Of a DNA stretch of 64,000 nt, positions 25,784 to 33,758 are shown piece after piece. The DNA is taken from the NCBI GenBank assembly GCA_017517765.1, contig JAFWYE010000006.1:620001-684000 (forward strand), given 5' to 3'. This DNA comes from Bacilli bacterium. GTDB lineage: Bacteria; Bacillota_I; Bacilli_A; RFN20; DUOF01. The position numbers were made by a program, and so were the translations under genes. How positions within the stretch are numbered: position 1 is the first letter of the stretch; each line of letters starts with the position of its first letter. Under the pieces are notes generated by a model that saw only the letters and a program-made list of their open reading frames with translations, had not been told where the DNA came from and did no database searches.

Positions 25784-26595
25784 TATTTCATCATCCCATT
25801 CACTTCTTCAAAGCTGATAACTTTAATAATTTCTTTGTCACTACTTTCAATTTTAACGGTTTTAGAAAGCAAATTAACCCCCGTTATCTTATAGTCTATG
25901 CCATCACATTTAAATCTAGTTCCATATCTAGGCGCATCCTTTTTTAATTCTGTATAATCTTGATCTTCATATTTTAAGCAGCACAAAAGTTTCCCGCATT
26001 GCCCAGATAATTTTTGAATATTCAAAGCTAGAAATTGATTCTTTGCCATATTGATGCTAATGCCTTCAAATTCATTCAAAAAACTCTTACAACAAAGCGG
26101 CAAACCACATATTCCTATTCCACCTGTTATTTTACTTCTATCTCTTGGCCCTATTTGCTTAAGCTCTATTCTACACTTTAATTTATTAGAAAGTTCTTTT
26201 AATAATTCCCTAAAATCAACTCTTTCCTCTGATACATATCTAAATAAAATCTTACTTTTATCCAAAACATAAAAAGCATCAACAAGCCTCATGTTTAAGC
26301 CCAAAGACTTAACACACTCGTTGAATATCGCTACAGCCTCATTTGCACTTTCCTTATTTAGATAATAAAACTTCATATCCTCTTCAGTTGCAACCCTAAG
26401 AATTGATTTTGAAGAATATCCTTGGCTTTCACTTTCAGTTATTGGGTTTTTACAAACAATTCCAACCTCTAAGCCAAATTCACTTTCAACTACTACATAA
26501 TCACCTTTTTTTATACTAGAAAGAGAAGAATAAAAATAATTCTTTTCTTTATTAGAATCTAATTCAACTTCTAAATAATAACCTTCATTAGCCAT
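25783..26595 (-). CDS. ricT: PSP1-domain protein RicT (YaaT)
   Basis: The 270-residue protein has the PSP1 domain with GGIGICGLPLCCKSFL, the LSGQCGKLLCCLKYE cysteine motif and KDAPRYGT, matching YaaT/RicT. In Bacillus it forms an iron-sulfur complex with YlbF and YmcA that promotes RNase Y-dependent mRNA maturation and sporulation. The cysteines are intact. YabA, usually next to it, is missing here. It lies 3 bases downstream of holB. Confidence 0.93.
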   Translation of the reverse strand: MANEGYYLEVELDSNKEKNYFYSSLSSIKKGDYVVVESEFGLEVGIVCKNPITESESQGYSSKSILRVATEEDMKFYYLNKESANEAVAIFNECVKSLGLNMRLVDAFYVLDKSKILFRYVSEERVDFRELLKELSNKLKCRIELKQIGPRDRSKITGGIGICGLPLCCKSFLNEFEGISINMAKNQFLALNIQKLSGQCGKLLCCLKYEDQDYTELKKDAPRYGTRFKCDGIDYKITGVNLLSKTVKIESSDKEIIKVISFEEVNGMMK

Positions 26596-26598
26596 ATT

Positions 26599-27558
26599 TT
26601 ATTCTCCTTTCAAATTTATAATTACGCTATCAAGCAACAATTTCAAATTAGCATTTAAATCTATTTGACTCTTATATCGCATTATTTTTTCTACTTTATC
26701 CGATATATTAGGCATTTTATCATGTACATTCTTTAATAAATCTTTATGCTCAACAAAGTTAACATCTTCACTATCATAATTTACTACATCAAGCAAAAAT
26801 AAATCTAGTATGTCTAAAAATAACCTAAAGTTAACTTTATCTAAAGTAACATCTCCCATTTCAACTTGAGAAAAGTATAATATATTTTCTCCTTCAACAT
26901 ATTCATTAAACATCTCTATTACTAAATCCTTTAAAGAAATATATTTACTATTATTATAACAATCTTCAATAAGAGACATACTTCCATTAAATGAAGCAAG
27001 CACTAAAGCATCCTCTAAAACAATACCTTTTTTTATAGCTTCTACAACTAGTTCTCGTTTACTTGCTTTAGATAGCCTTAAATTTAAACATCTAGAAATT
27101 ATTGTAGGCAAAACATTATTAATATTCTCCGTTGTAATAATTGCATAAGTATCTTCATCGGGCTCTTCTAAAAACTTAAGCAAAGAATTTATGGCTTCAC
27201 TGGTAGAGTGTTCAATAAGATTAATTATATAAATTCTTTTTGCATTATCTTCTACACTACTAAGAGAAAATCTCTCTTGCATCTTTTCGATTTCACCTTT
27301 TTTAATTGTTTGATTTTTACCATCAATAACAATTAAATCAGCATAATTACCATTATTTATTTTTATACATTTAATGTCATCTTCGCTAGGCTCATCACCA
27401 TCACACACTATCCAACACGCACTATATTTAGCAATTTCTAAAAGTGGGATATCTTTGCTGCCATTTAACAAAATTGCTTGAGGAAACTTACCTCTTTTTT
27501 TAGAGTTTAACAGTGTGTTATAAAACACACTTTGATATTTATTTAGATATTCTTTCAT
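26599..27558 (-). CDS. holB: DNA polymerase III delta' subunit
   Basis: The 319-residue clamp-loader protein has a degenerate ATPase domain: FPQAILLNGSKDIPLLEIAK replaces a canonical Walker A, while EAINSLLKFLEEPDEDTYAI and the NVLPTIISRC motif (SRC) are conserved. The Cys-rich zinc site typical of DnaX is not present, as expected for delta'. Delta' opens and loads the beta clamp DnaN. ATG 27558 is preferred to 27564 because AGAGG is 9 bases upstream of it. It overlaps the end of tmk by 20 bases. Confidence 0.85.
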   Translation of the reverse strand: MKEYLNKYQSVFYNTLLNSKKRGKFPQAILLNGSKDIPLLEIAKYSACWIVCDGDEPSEDDIKCIKINNGNYADLIVIDGKNQTIKKGEIEKMQERFSLSSVEDNAKRIYIINLIEHSTSEAINSLLKFLEEPDEDTYAIITTENINNVLPTIISRCLNLRLSKASKRELVVEAIKKGIVLEDALVLASFNGSMSLIEDCYNNSKYISLKDLVIEMFNEYVEGENILYFSQVEMGDVTLDKVNFRLFLDILDLFLLDVVNYDSEDVNFVEHKDLLKNVHDKMPNISDKVEKIMRYKSQIDLNANLKLLLDSVIINLKGE

Positions 27559-28192
27559 AGCCATTTTCCTCTAATTTTCTCTTAACTAATGTATAGACAT
27601 CGTGTATTACTTCCTCAAACGGTTTACTAGCATCAATAACCACAATCCTATCTGGGAACATTTCTGCTATTTGCTTATACCCACTTCTAACCCTATCGTG
27701 ATACTCCAAAGAAGCTAAGTCCAATCTATTTACTTCTCTATCCTTGTTTTTATTAATTCTCTCTAATCCTATTCTAGGATCTACATCAAAAAGAATTGTA
27801 AGGTTAGGTTTGCATCCCATGGTAGCAATTTCATTTATGTCAATAACTCTCTCTAGACCAACTTTTCCTGCAATCCCTTGATAAACATAACTAGAATCTA
27901 TAAATCTATCACAAATAAATATTGCCCCTTTATCAAGCTCAGGTAAAACCTTTTCTACTATATGTTGTCTTCTACTTGCGGCAAACAAAAACGTTTCAGT
28001 TAGAGCATCCATCATAGTATTTTCCTTATCTAATAACACTTCTCTTATTTGAGTAGCAATTTTAATTCCTCCAGGTTCTCTAGAAGTAACTATATTTGTA
28101 TATCCATCATTATTAAGAAGTTTTATAACCTCTTGTAAAACAGAAGTTTTTCCACTTCCTTCTCCACCTTCAATAGTAATAAAATATCCCAT
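27539..28192 (-). CDS. tmk: Thymidylate kinase
   Basis: The 217-residue enzyme has the P-loop EGGEGSGKTSV, TSREPGG (dTMP contact), FICDRFIDSSYVYQG and a LID region with R-x-x-x-R. It phosphorylates dTMP to dTDP. ATG 28192 is chosen because AAGGAGA is 9 bases upstream; ATG 28198 is too close. An extended -10 (TGATATAAT) precedes it. It leads the operon tmk-holB-ricT-rsmI; yaaQ and yaaR, found between tmk and holB in B. subtilis, are absent. Confidence 0.94.
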   Translation of the reverse strand: MGYFITIEGGEGSGKTSVLQEVIKLLNNDGYTNIVTSREPGGIKIATQIREVLLDKENTMMDALTETFLFAASRRQHIVEKVLPELDKGAIFICDRFIDSSYVYQGIAGKVGLERVIDINEIATMGCKPNLTILFDVDPRIGLERINKNKDREVNRLDLASLEYHDRVRSGYKQIAEMFPDRIVVIDASKPFEEVIHDVYTLVKRKLEENGYERISK

Positions 28193-28246
28193 AATCATAT
28201 CTCCTTACATCCTTATTATTATATCATAATCACATGTATTATTTTA

Positions 28247-28276
28247 TAAAAAAAAGTAACTAATTATTAGTTACTT
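28247..28276 (-). terminator. Terminator of divIC
   Basis: The stem AAGTAACTA/TAGTTACTT (28254-28276) is followed on the minus strand by a T-run. It overlaps the divIC stop codon and ends the yabP-yabQ-divIC transcript. Confidence 0.85.
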
Positions 28277-28573
28277 TATAAGACTTACTGAATCCTCATT
28301 ACTATCAATATATTGATAATTGCTATCAATATAAATGCTATGATACTCTTCATTTCTTAATACGTCAAAATTATCTCTTAAATAATTACTTTCTTGTTTT
28401 AGTGACTCCAAGTTTTTAGTAAGAGTAGATCTTTTATTAACAAGAGTAATATACTCAACAACTTGATATGCGCAAAAAACAAGAGCAAACACAGAAAATA
28501 CTACGATCACATAAGAAATTGCTCGGTTGATTTTCTTTTTCTTCTCATCTTCTTCAAGCTGTGTTCTTTCCAT
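28271..28573 (-). CDS. divIC: Septum formation protein DivIC/FtsB-like
   Basis: The 100-residue bitopic protein has a charged N-terminal tail, one transmembrane segment (about residues 20-42) and an extracellular coiled-coil (LTKNLESLKQESNYLRDN) followed by a short acidic tail. This is the DivIC/FtsB plan. Such proteins hold FtsL and DivIB in the division complex. The start is supported by AGGTG 9 bases upstream. The first 67 bases overlap the 3' end of yabQ in another frame. Order yabP-yabQ-divIC matches B. subtilis. Confidence 0.85.
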   Translation of the reverse strand: MERTQLEEDEKKKKINRAISYVIVVFSVFALVFCAYQVVEYITLVNKRSTLTKNLESLKQESNYLRDNFDVLRNEEYHSIYIDSNYQYIDSNEDSVSLIK

Positions 28574-28917
28574 GATTTTTTACACCTACCTTTTACATTA
28601 TTTATTATACTAGATATCTTTAAAAATAAATAATTATATAGGCAAGAAAAATATTTATCATAAAATCTCATATGTAAAACGTACCCCAAAACCAAAGAAG
28701 CAACTAAATATATGGATAGTATTCCCTCACTTATTTTATAAATAATTAAATAATAGACTCCTGTTACAAAAGGGAAAAACGAAAGAGTTATCAAATTTTT
28801 TACCAATTTTATTTTTTGTAACAAAATCTCTATAAAGGTGTAAATATTAGTTACAATCATAGAAAAGATTATAGATACTATTACAAGTTGAAATTGTACT
28901 TCTAATTCTAAAATCAT
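28507..28917 (-). CDS. yabQ: Spore cortex protein YabQ-like
   Basis: This 136-residue membrane protein has three hydrophobic segments (about residues 8-30, 44-62 and 66-84) and a basic C-terminal tail. Sequence similarity to YabQ is modest, but its position between yabP and divIC is the B. subtilis order and supports the call. YabQ is needed for spore cortex formation and lies in the outer forespore membrane. Its ATG overlaps the end of yabP, and its last 67 bases overlap divIC. Confidence 0.78.
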   Translation of the reverse strand: MILELEVQFQLVIVSIIFSMIVTNIYTFIEILLQKIKLVKNLITLSFFPFVTGVYYLIIYKISEGILSIYLVASLVLGYVLHMRFYDKYFSCLYNYLFLKISSIINNVKGRCKKSWKEHSLKKMRRKRKSTEQFLM

Positions 28918-29189
28918 TTAAATATTTTCTTTAATAATCCGCCACTTTTTTCTTTTCCTGAACTAACATACTCAATTTTATTTACTTCACCTTTTATTGT
29001 TAATTCTTCCTTATCATTATCCATTTTTCCAAGCATCAAACCCTTACCCGTTATATGCATATATCCCATCACAGTCTCAATCAAAAATTCACTTGAGTCA
29101 AAACTATCTATAGATTTTACCCCTTCTATAACTAAGTCGCTTTTATTAACTAGTTTTACACTATGTTTTAAATTAATTTCTTCATTCAT
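28914..29189 (-). CDS. yabP: Sporulation protein YabP
   Basis: The 91-residue protein has KLVNKSDLVIEGVKSIDSFD, FLIETVMGYMHITGKGL and a LTIKGEVNKIEYVSS ending, the YabP/YqfC fold. The length is close to B. subtilis YabP (about 100 residues). It acts in spore development, probably with YabQ. ATG 29189 follows GGAGG; the frame extends 12 codons upstream through that site. CATATAGT at 29208-29215 resembles a sigma-E -10. yabN and yabO, normally upstream, are absent. Confidence 0.88.
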   Translation of the reverse strand: MNEEINLKHSVKLVNKSDLVIEGVKSIDSFDSSEFLIETVMGYMHITGKGLMLGKMDNDKEELTIKGEVNKIEYVSSGKEKSGGLLKKIFK

Positions 29190-29233
29190 ATATATTCCTC
29201 CTATAAAACTATATGAATAAAACAATTAATTTA

Positions 29234-29713
29234 TCATTCTTTTAATAGTTTACATATATAATCAACCATAAAATTAAGAATTTCAACATCACTTATAGAA
29301 AACATTTTATCCTCGTATACAATAAGATGAAATTTATCATTTATGTAGGCTATGTAAAAATTCTTATTATTATAATTCCCTCTCATAACAACCTTTTTAT
29401 TATACAAAGATAAATTTTTATTTTTTATAAATGCTTCTATCAAAGAGACATCTTTACCGTATTCAATAATTATATTATCCCCTTCACACATTACACTACT
29501 TCTATAAAATTTTGTGTAATAAAGTTGAAGCAACTTAAATATTTCTTCTTCATGAACATCTATCGGAGCACTCTTTTTTAACATCACCTTATTATCATCT
29601 ACATAAAACTCTATATTATCTCCTTGTTCCATATTTAATTTTTCTCTAACTGATTTAGGAATTACAATTCTACCCAACTCATCAAGTTTTCTAATAGCAC
29701 CTATCTCTTTTAT
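29234..29713 (-). CDS. spoVT: Stage V sporulation regulator SpoVT, start codon uncertain
   Basis: The N-terminal AbrB-type swapped-hairpin domain (GAIRKLDELGRIVIPKSVRE, ILLK-like VMLKK) is followed by a GAF-like C-terminal domain. This is SpoVT, which controls forespore gene expression. Aligning with B. subtilis SpoVT (MKATGIVRRIDDLGR) puts the initiator at an ATA codon at 29713; a GGTGAT ribosome site lies 4 bases upstream. A TTG at 29725 and a GTG at 29722 are in frame, but lie inside or before that site. The exact start is therefore open. The gene is next to mfd as in B. subtilis but has its own terminator boundary. Confidence 0.85.
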   Translation of the reverse strand: MKEIGAIRKLDELGRIVIPKSVREKLNMEQGDNIEFYVDDNKVMLKKSAPIDVHEEEIFKLLQLYYTKFYRSSVMCEGDNIIIEYGKDVSLIEAFIKNKNLSLYNKKVVMRGNYNNKNFYIAYINDKFHLIVYEDKMFSISDVEILNFMVDYICKLLKE

Positions 29714-29756
29714 AATAATCACCAATTTTATTATTTGTTAACTTAAAACATGTATA

Positions 29757-29785
29757 CAAAAAAAGGCAATATCTCTATATTGCCT
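29757..29785 (-). terminator. Terminator of mfd
   Basis: The stem AGGCAATAT/ATATTGCCT with loop CTCT (29764-29785) is followed on the minus strand by TTTTTTT. It overlaps the mfd stop and separates mfd from spoVT. Confidence 0.9.
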
Positions 29786-32700
29786 GTAATATTTCCTTAA
29801 TATAGAAAACCCAATTTGTATTAAGCTTTCTTATCCTTATTCGTATATTATCTTTATTAAAACTCAAATTAATATTTTTATAATCTAGTTCATTTGCTTT
29901 TTCAAAAAGGACAACCCCAATACCATCTTTATTAGATAATTCTTTAGATAAATGTATATCAATAAAATCTTTATTATCTTTTATATCTTTAACCTTATCT
30001 TCACTCGCTAATATATCAATTCTTTTCTTTTCAATAAGCATAGAAACGTTGCTTGGCATTTGACCATAAATATCATTTACGTTATTTTCAAATTCTTCAA
30101 GCGCCTCAAGAGATTGTACTTTTTCTAACTTTTTATATAAATCAATTTTGTTATCATCTCTTGATGCATACTCAATTGGAATGTGTCCATTAACTTGTAT
30201 GTTTTTTCTAGCAACTGTTTCTTCTTTTACAATTCCTTTTCTTTCTTCTATAGCTTCTTTTAGTAAATCTAAATATAAATCAATACCAACGTTTTCAATA
30301 AATCCAGATTGATTTTCTCCAAGAATATCCCCTGCACCTCGTATAGTTAAATCCTTTAAAGCAATCTTATATCCACTACCGAGTTCAGTAAACTCCTTTA
30401 TTGCCTTAAGCCTATTATATGCTTCCTCGTTCATCTTCTTTTTAGGATTATATAATAAATAAGCATATGCAATTCTTTCTCCTCTACCAACTCTACCCTT
30501 TATTTGATATAGTTGAGAAAGCCCAAAATGATCTGCATCTTCTACAATCATAGTGTTAGCATTTGGTATATCAATTCCTGTTTCTATAATTGTGGTAGAT
30601 ACTAAAACATTTATTTTATTGTTATAGAAATCATATGTAGTATCCTCTATTATTTCTTTTGGCATCTTTCCATGAACTATTCCAACCTTACTGCCTGGAA
30701 TCTCATGTTCAATTCTAAACGCAATGCTTGAAAGATCACTTGTGTTATTATGAAGATAAAATACTTGTCCACCTCTACCAATTTCTCTTTCTATAACTTC
30801 CTTTATTAGCCTTGGATTTTTTTCTACAACATACGTCTGAATAGGCATTCTTTTTAATGGAGGAGTATTAAGTTGAGCCAAACTCCTTATTCCAATTAAA
30901 CTAAGTTGCATAGTTCTAGGAATAGGTGTTGCACTTAAAGTTAAGACATCTATAGAGTTTTTTATCTCTTTAATTTTTTCTTTGTGCTCTACTCCAAATC
31001 TTTGTTCTTCGTCTACAATTAAAAGGCCTAAATCTTTAAATACCACATCTTTAGATAGTATTCTATGCGTGCCAATAAGCATATCTATTTTGCCTTCACG
31101 TAGTTCGGTTAGTATTCTTTCTGTTTCTTTTGGAGTTTTAAATCTATTTAAAACCTCAATTCTAACATTAAAGTTCTTAAATCTATTAATTGCATTTTGA
31201 TAATGTTGGCTTGATAAAAGTGTAGTAGGACACAAAAATGCCACTTGTTTACTATCCTTTATAGCTTTAAAAGCCCCAACAAAAGCAACTTCTGTTTTTC
31301 CAAAACCAACATCCCCACAAATAAGCATATCCATAGGAATCTTACTTTCCATTTCTCTTTTGAGTTGCAAAATCGCACTTCTTTGATCTTTTGTTAAAAC
31401 ATAGGGAAAATCATTTTCAAACATCATATTTAGTTCATCATCTTTAGAAAATGCATAACCAATTTTTTTAGTTCTTTCTTCATACATAAGAAGTAGTTTT
31501 CCTGCAATATCATCAACTTTATCTTTTATTCTTTGTTTAGTTTTTTTCCAATCATCGCTTCCAAGTTTAGAAAGGGTAGGCTTTTTGCCTTCACCTATAG
31601 AATATTTTCTAACAAGAGAAAATTGTTCTAATGGGACAAATAAAGTCTCTCCGTTTTTATATTCTAGTTTAAGATAGTCTCTATCCATGTTATTAACTTT
31701 AACTGTTTCGATACCCAAATATTTTCCTATACCATGAGTTTCATGTACTAGATAATCTCCTATATTTAGTTCTTCATAATCATTAATAACAGTAGCGCTC
31801 TTATATTTTGTAAAATATCTTCCAGAATTAACCTTATTTAAAAATAATTCTTTACTAGATAAATAAACTCTTTTAAGTTCACTTACTTCAAATCCTTCGA
31901 TTAATTCATCTTCTATTAATACAAAAGCTCTTTTATCTATATTATATTCATCACACCACATATATAAATTATTTATTTGGTGTTCATTTTTCAAATAAAT
32001 ATATATATCATATTTCATATCAATATAGTTTTTGATTAACCTGGCAGCAATTTTACTAGATCCATAACAAGAAACTATGCTACCAACATTAAATTCAAAG
32101 GCTTTTTCATTTGAAAAATCATTTAAGTATTGAACATGATTTGCCTTAGATAAAACCGAACTAAAATCATTGTATAAAGTTATTCCCGATAATGTTTTAC
32201 CAGATTTAAATAGTTCATCTTTGTATTCAAAAGTATCTTTTAATAGCAATTCATAGTTACTATTAATCGCATTGTAGTCTATCAAAACTGTAGAAGACGG
32301 ATCAAAGTAATCATATAAAGTCGAATAGTTAGCAATCATTGAATAATACTTGTATAAATACCCTTCTTTATAGTTATTAACTATCTTATAGATATCCATT
32401 TCTACATTATCTTTTAGCATTTGATACGATGCAAGTTCTAATTTTGGCTCATCCTTTTTTAATTGTGCCTTCAAAACATTCTCTACATCAGTTGTATCTT
32501 CAATTAGTAATTCGCTCGCTGGTATTATTTTTACATTATTAACTTTTTCAATTGTTTTTTGTGTTTCTGAATCAAAAAATCTTATGCTATCAATTTCATC
32601 ATCAAAAAATTCAATTCTTATTGGATTATCGTAATTAACACTATAAATATCCACTACTTCACCACGCTTAGAAAATTCCAAAGTCGTAGAAACTTTACTT

Positions 32701-33182
32701 ACAGGTTTATATCCAACGTTCATTAAATAATTTACTAGTTTATCCCTATTTAACTCTTCTCCTACAGATATGGATTTAATGTTGTTTTTAAAAGTTTCAA
32801 CTTGAGGTAAAAATCTAAGATACGCACTTGTATGAGTAATCAAGATTCTTTCTTCTTTTTCATGTAACATAGAATACATTGCGTATACCCTATTTGCACT
32901 CATTTCAAGCGACTCAGCAAATGCTTCAATTTGTACAGTTTCATCGGCAAAAAAAGTCAATAAATCTTTGTCTTGCAAAAATGATGACAAATATTCATAT
33001 AACAAAGAAGCACTATGTAAACTATTACAAACAATGAGCATATTTCTTTTATTTTTTTTAAAAGAAGAGGCTATTAATAGAGACTTAGAAATTAAAGATG
33101 AACTAGAAAAACTTCTCTTTAAATTAGAGAAGTTTTCTATTATTTCATTTTCTTTAAATAAATCTAATATTTTTTCTTTCAT
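29775..33182 (-). CDS. mfd: Transcription-repair coupling factor
   Basis: The 1135-residue superfamily-2 translocase has an N-terminal UvrB-homology module, the CarD-like RNA polymerase-binding domain (GDYLVHETHGIGKYLG), the RecG-like ATPase (ICGDVGFGKTEVAFV, LIVDEEQRFG, TLSATPIPRTM) and a C-terminal regulatory domain. Mfd removes stalled RNA polymerase and recruits UvrA. Length is slightly below B. subtilis Mfd (1177). It starts 1 base after pth; the fin gene usually between them is absent. Confidence 0.97.
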   Translation of the reverse strand: MKEKILDLFKENEIIENFSNLKRSFSSSSLISKSLLIASSFKKNKRNMLIVCNSLHSASLLYEYLSSFLQDKDLLTFFADETVQIEAFAESLEMSANRVYAMYSMLHEKEERILITHTSAYLRFLPQVETFKNNIKSISVGEELNRDKLVNYLMNVGYKPVSKVSTTLEFSKRGEVVDIYSVNYDNPIRIEFFDDEIDSIRFFDSETQKTIEKVNNVKIIPASELLIEDTTDVENVLKAQLKKDEPKLELASYQMLKDNVEMDIYKIVNNYKEGYLYKYYSMIANYSTLYDYFDPSSTVLIDYNAINSNYELLLKDTFEYKDELFKSGKTLSGITLYNDFSSVLSKANHVQYLNDFSNEKAFEFNVGSIVSCYGSSKIAARLIKNYIDMKYDIYIYLKNEHQINNLYMWCDEYNIDKRAFVLIEDELIEGFEVSELKRVYLSSKELFLNKVNSGRYFTKYKSATVINDYEELNIGDYLVHETHGIGKYLGIETVKVNNMDRDYLKLEYKNGETLFVPLEQFSLVRKYSIGEGKKPTLSKLGSDDWKKTKQRIKDKVDDIAGKLLLMYEERTKKIGYAFSKDDELNMMFENDFPYVLTKDQRSAILQLKREMESKIPMDMLICGDVGFGKTEVAFVGAFKAIKDSKQVAFLCPTTLLSSQHYQNAINRFKNFNVRIEVLNRFKTPKETERILTELREGKIDMLIGTHRILSKDVVFKDLGLLIVDEEQRFGVEHKEKIKEIKNSIDVLTLSATPIPRTMQLSLIGIRSLAQLNTPPLKRMPIQTYVVEKNPRLIKEVIEREIGRGGQVFYLHNNTSDLSSIAFRIEHEIPGSKVGIVHGKMPKEIIEDTTYDFYNNKINVLVSTTIIETGIDIPNANTMIVEDADHFGLSQLYQIKGRVGRGERIAYAYLLYNPKKKMNEEAYNRLKAIKEFTELGSGYKIALKDLTIRGAGDILGENQSGFIENVGIDLYLDLLKEAIEERKGIVKEETVARKNIQVNGHIPIEYASRDDNKIDLYKKLEKVQSLEALEEFENNVNDIYGQMPSNVSMLIEKKRIDILASEDKVKDIKDNKDFIDIHLSKELSNKDGIGVVLFEKANELDYKNINLSFNKDNIRIRIRKLNTNWVFYIKEILQAI

Positions 33183-33183
33183 A

Positions 33184-33744
33184 TTAATTATATCTACTCT
33201 CTATAACATGAAAATCTACACCATTAATGAAATCATCAATAACTTTAATGATAGTTTTTTGCTTTTCATTTAAAAGGCTAGTGTCTTCATCACTAAACTT
33301 TCCTAAAACATAATCAACAACTGGTATATTTTTATCTTTGCTTATACCAATTCTAATTCTTTTAAAGTTTTCATCTCCCACTCTAGAGATGATGCTTTTA
33401 ATCCCATTATGGCCGGCACTACCACCTTTAGAGCGAATTTTTATCTTTGCCACGTCTAAATCAAGGTCATCATGAATGATTAATATATCTTCTTTTTCTA
33501 TTTTAAAATAGCGCATAAAATCAATTACACAATCCCCAGACAAATTCATATAAGTTTGAGGCTCAAGAAATATAACCTTTTCACCTTTTTCACCTACATA
33601 ATCAGTGTACAAACCATTAAATTTCTTCTTATTTAATTCGATTCTTTTTGAATCAAGATAAGAATCAAGAAAGATGAAACCAACATTATGTCTAGTATTT
33701 TTATATTCCCTTCCAGGATTTCCCAAACCAACTACAAGCTTCAT
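33184..33744 (-). CDS. pth: Peptidyl-tRNA hydrolase
   Basis: The 186-residue enzyme begins MKLVVGLGNPGREYKNTRHN with catalytic H20, and has FLEPQTYMNLSG, IIHDDLDL and GSAGHNGIKSI. It releases peptides from prematurely dissociated peptidyl-tRNA. B. subtilis calls it spoVC because a mutant blocks sporulation. It starts 15 bases after the giant surface gene ends and is followed directly by mfd. Confidence 0.96.
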   Translation of the reverse strand: MKLVVGLGNPGREYKNTRHNVGFIFLDSYLDSKRIELNKKKFNGLYTDYVGEKGEKVIFLEPQTYMNLSGDCVIDFMRYFKIEKEDILIIHDDLDLDVAKIKIRSKGGSAGHNGIKSIISRVGDENFKRIRIGISKDKNIPVVDYVLGKFSDEDTSLLNEKQKTIIKVIDDFINGVDFHVIESRYN

Positions 33745-33758
33745 CTTTCTTCCTCCTA

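Noticed and set aside
29716-29758. Sigma-G-like GTATA box upstream of spoVT
   Set aside because: GTATA is present but the -10 match (CAAATAA) is poor, so no promoter is annotated.
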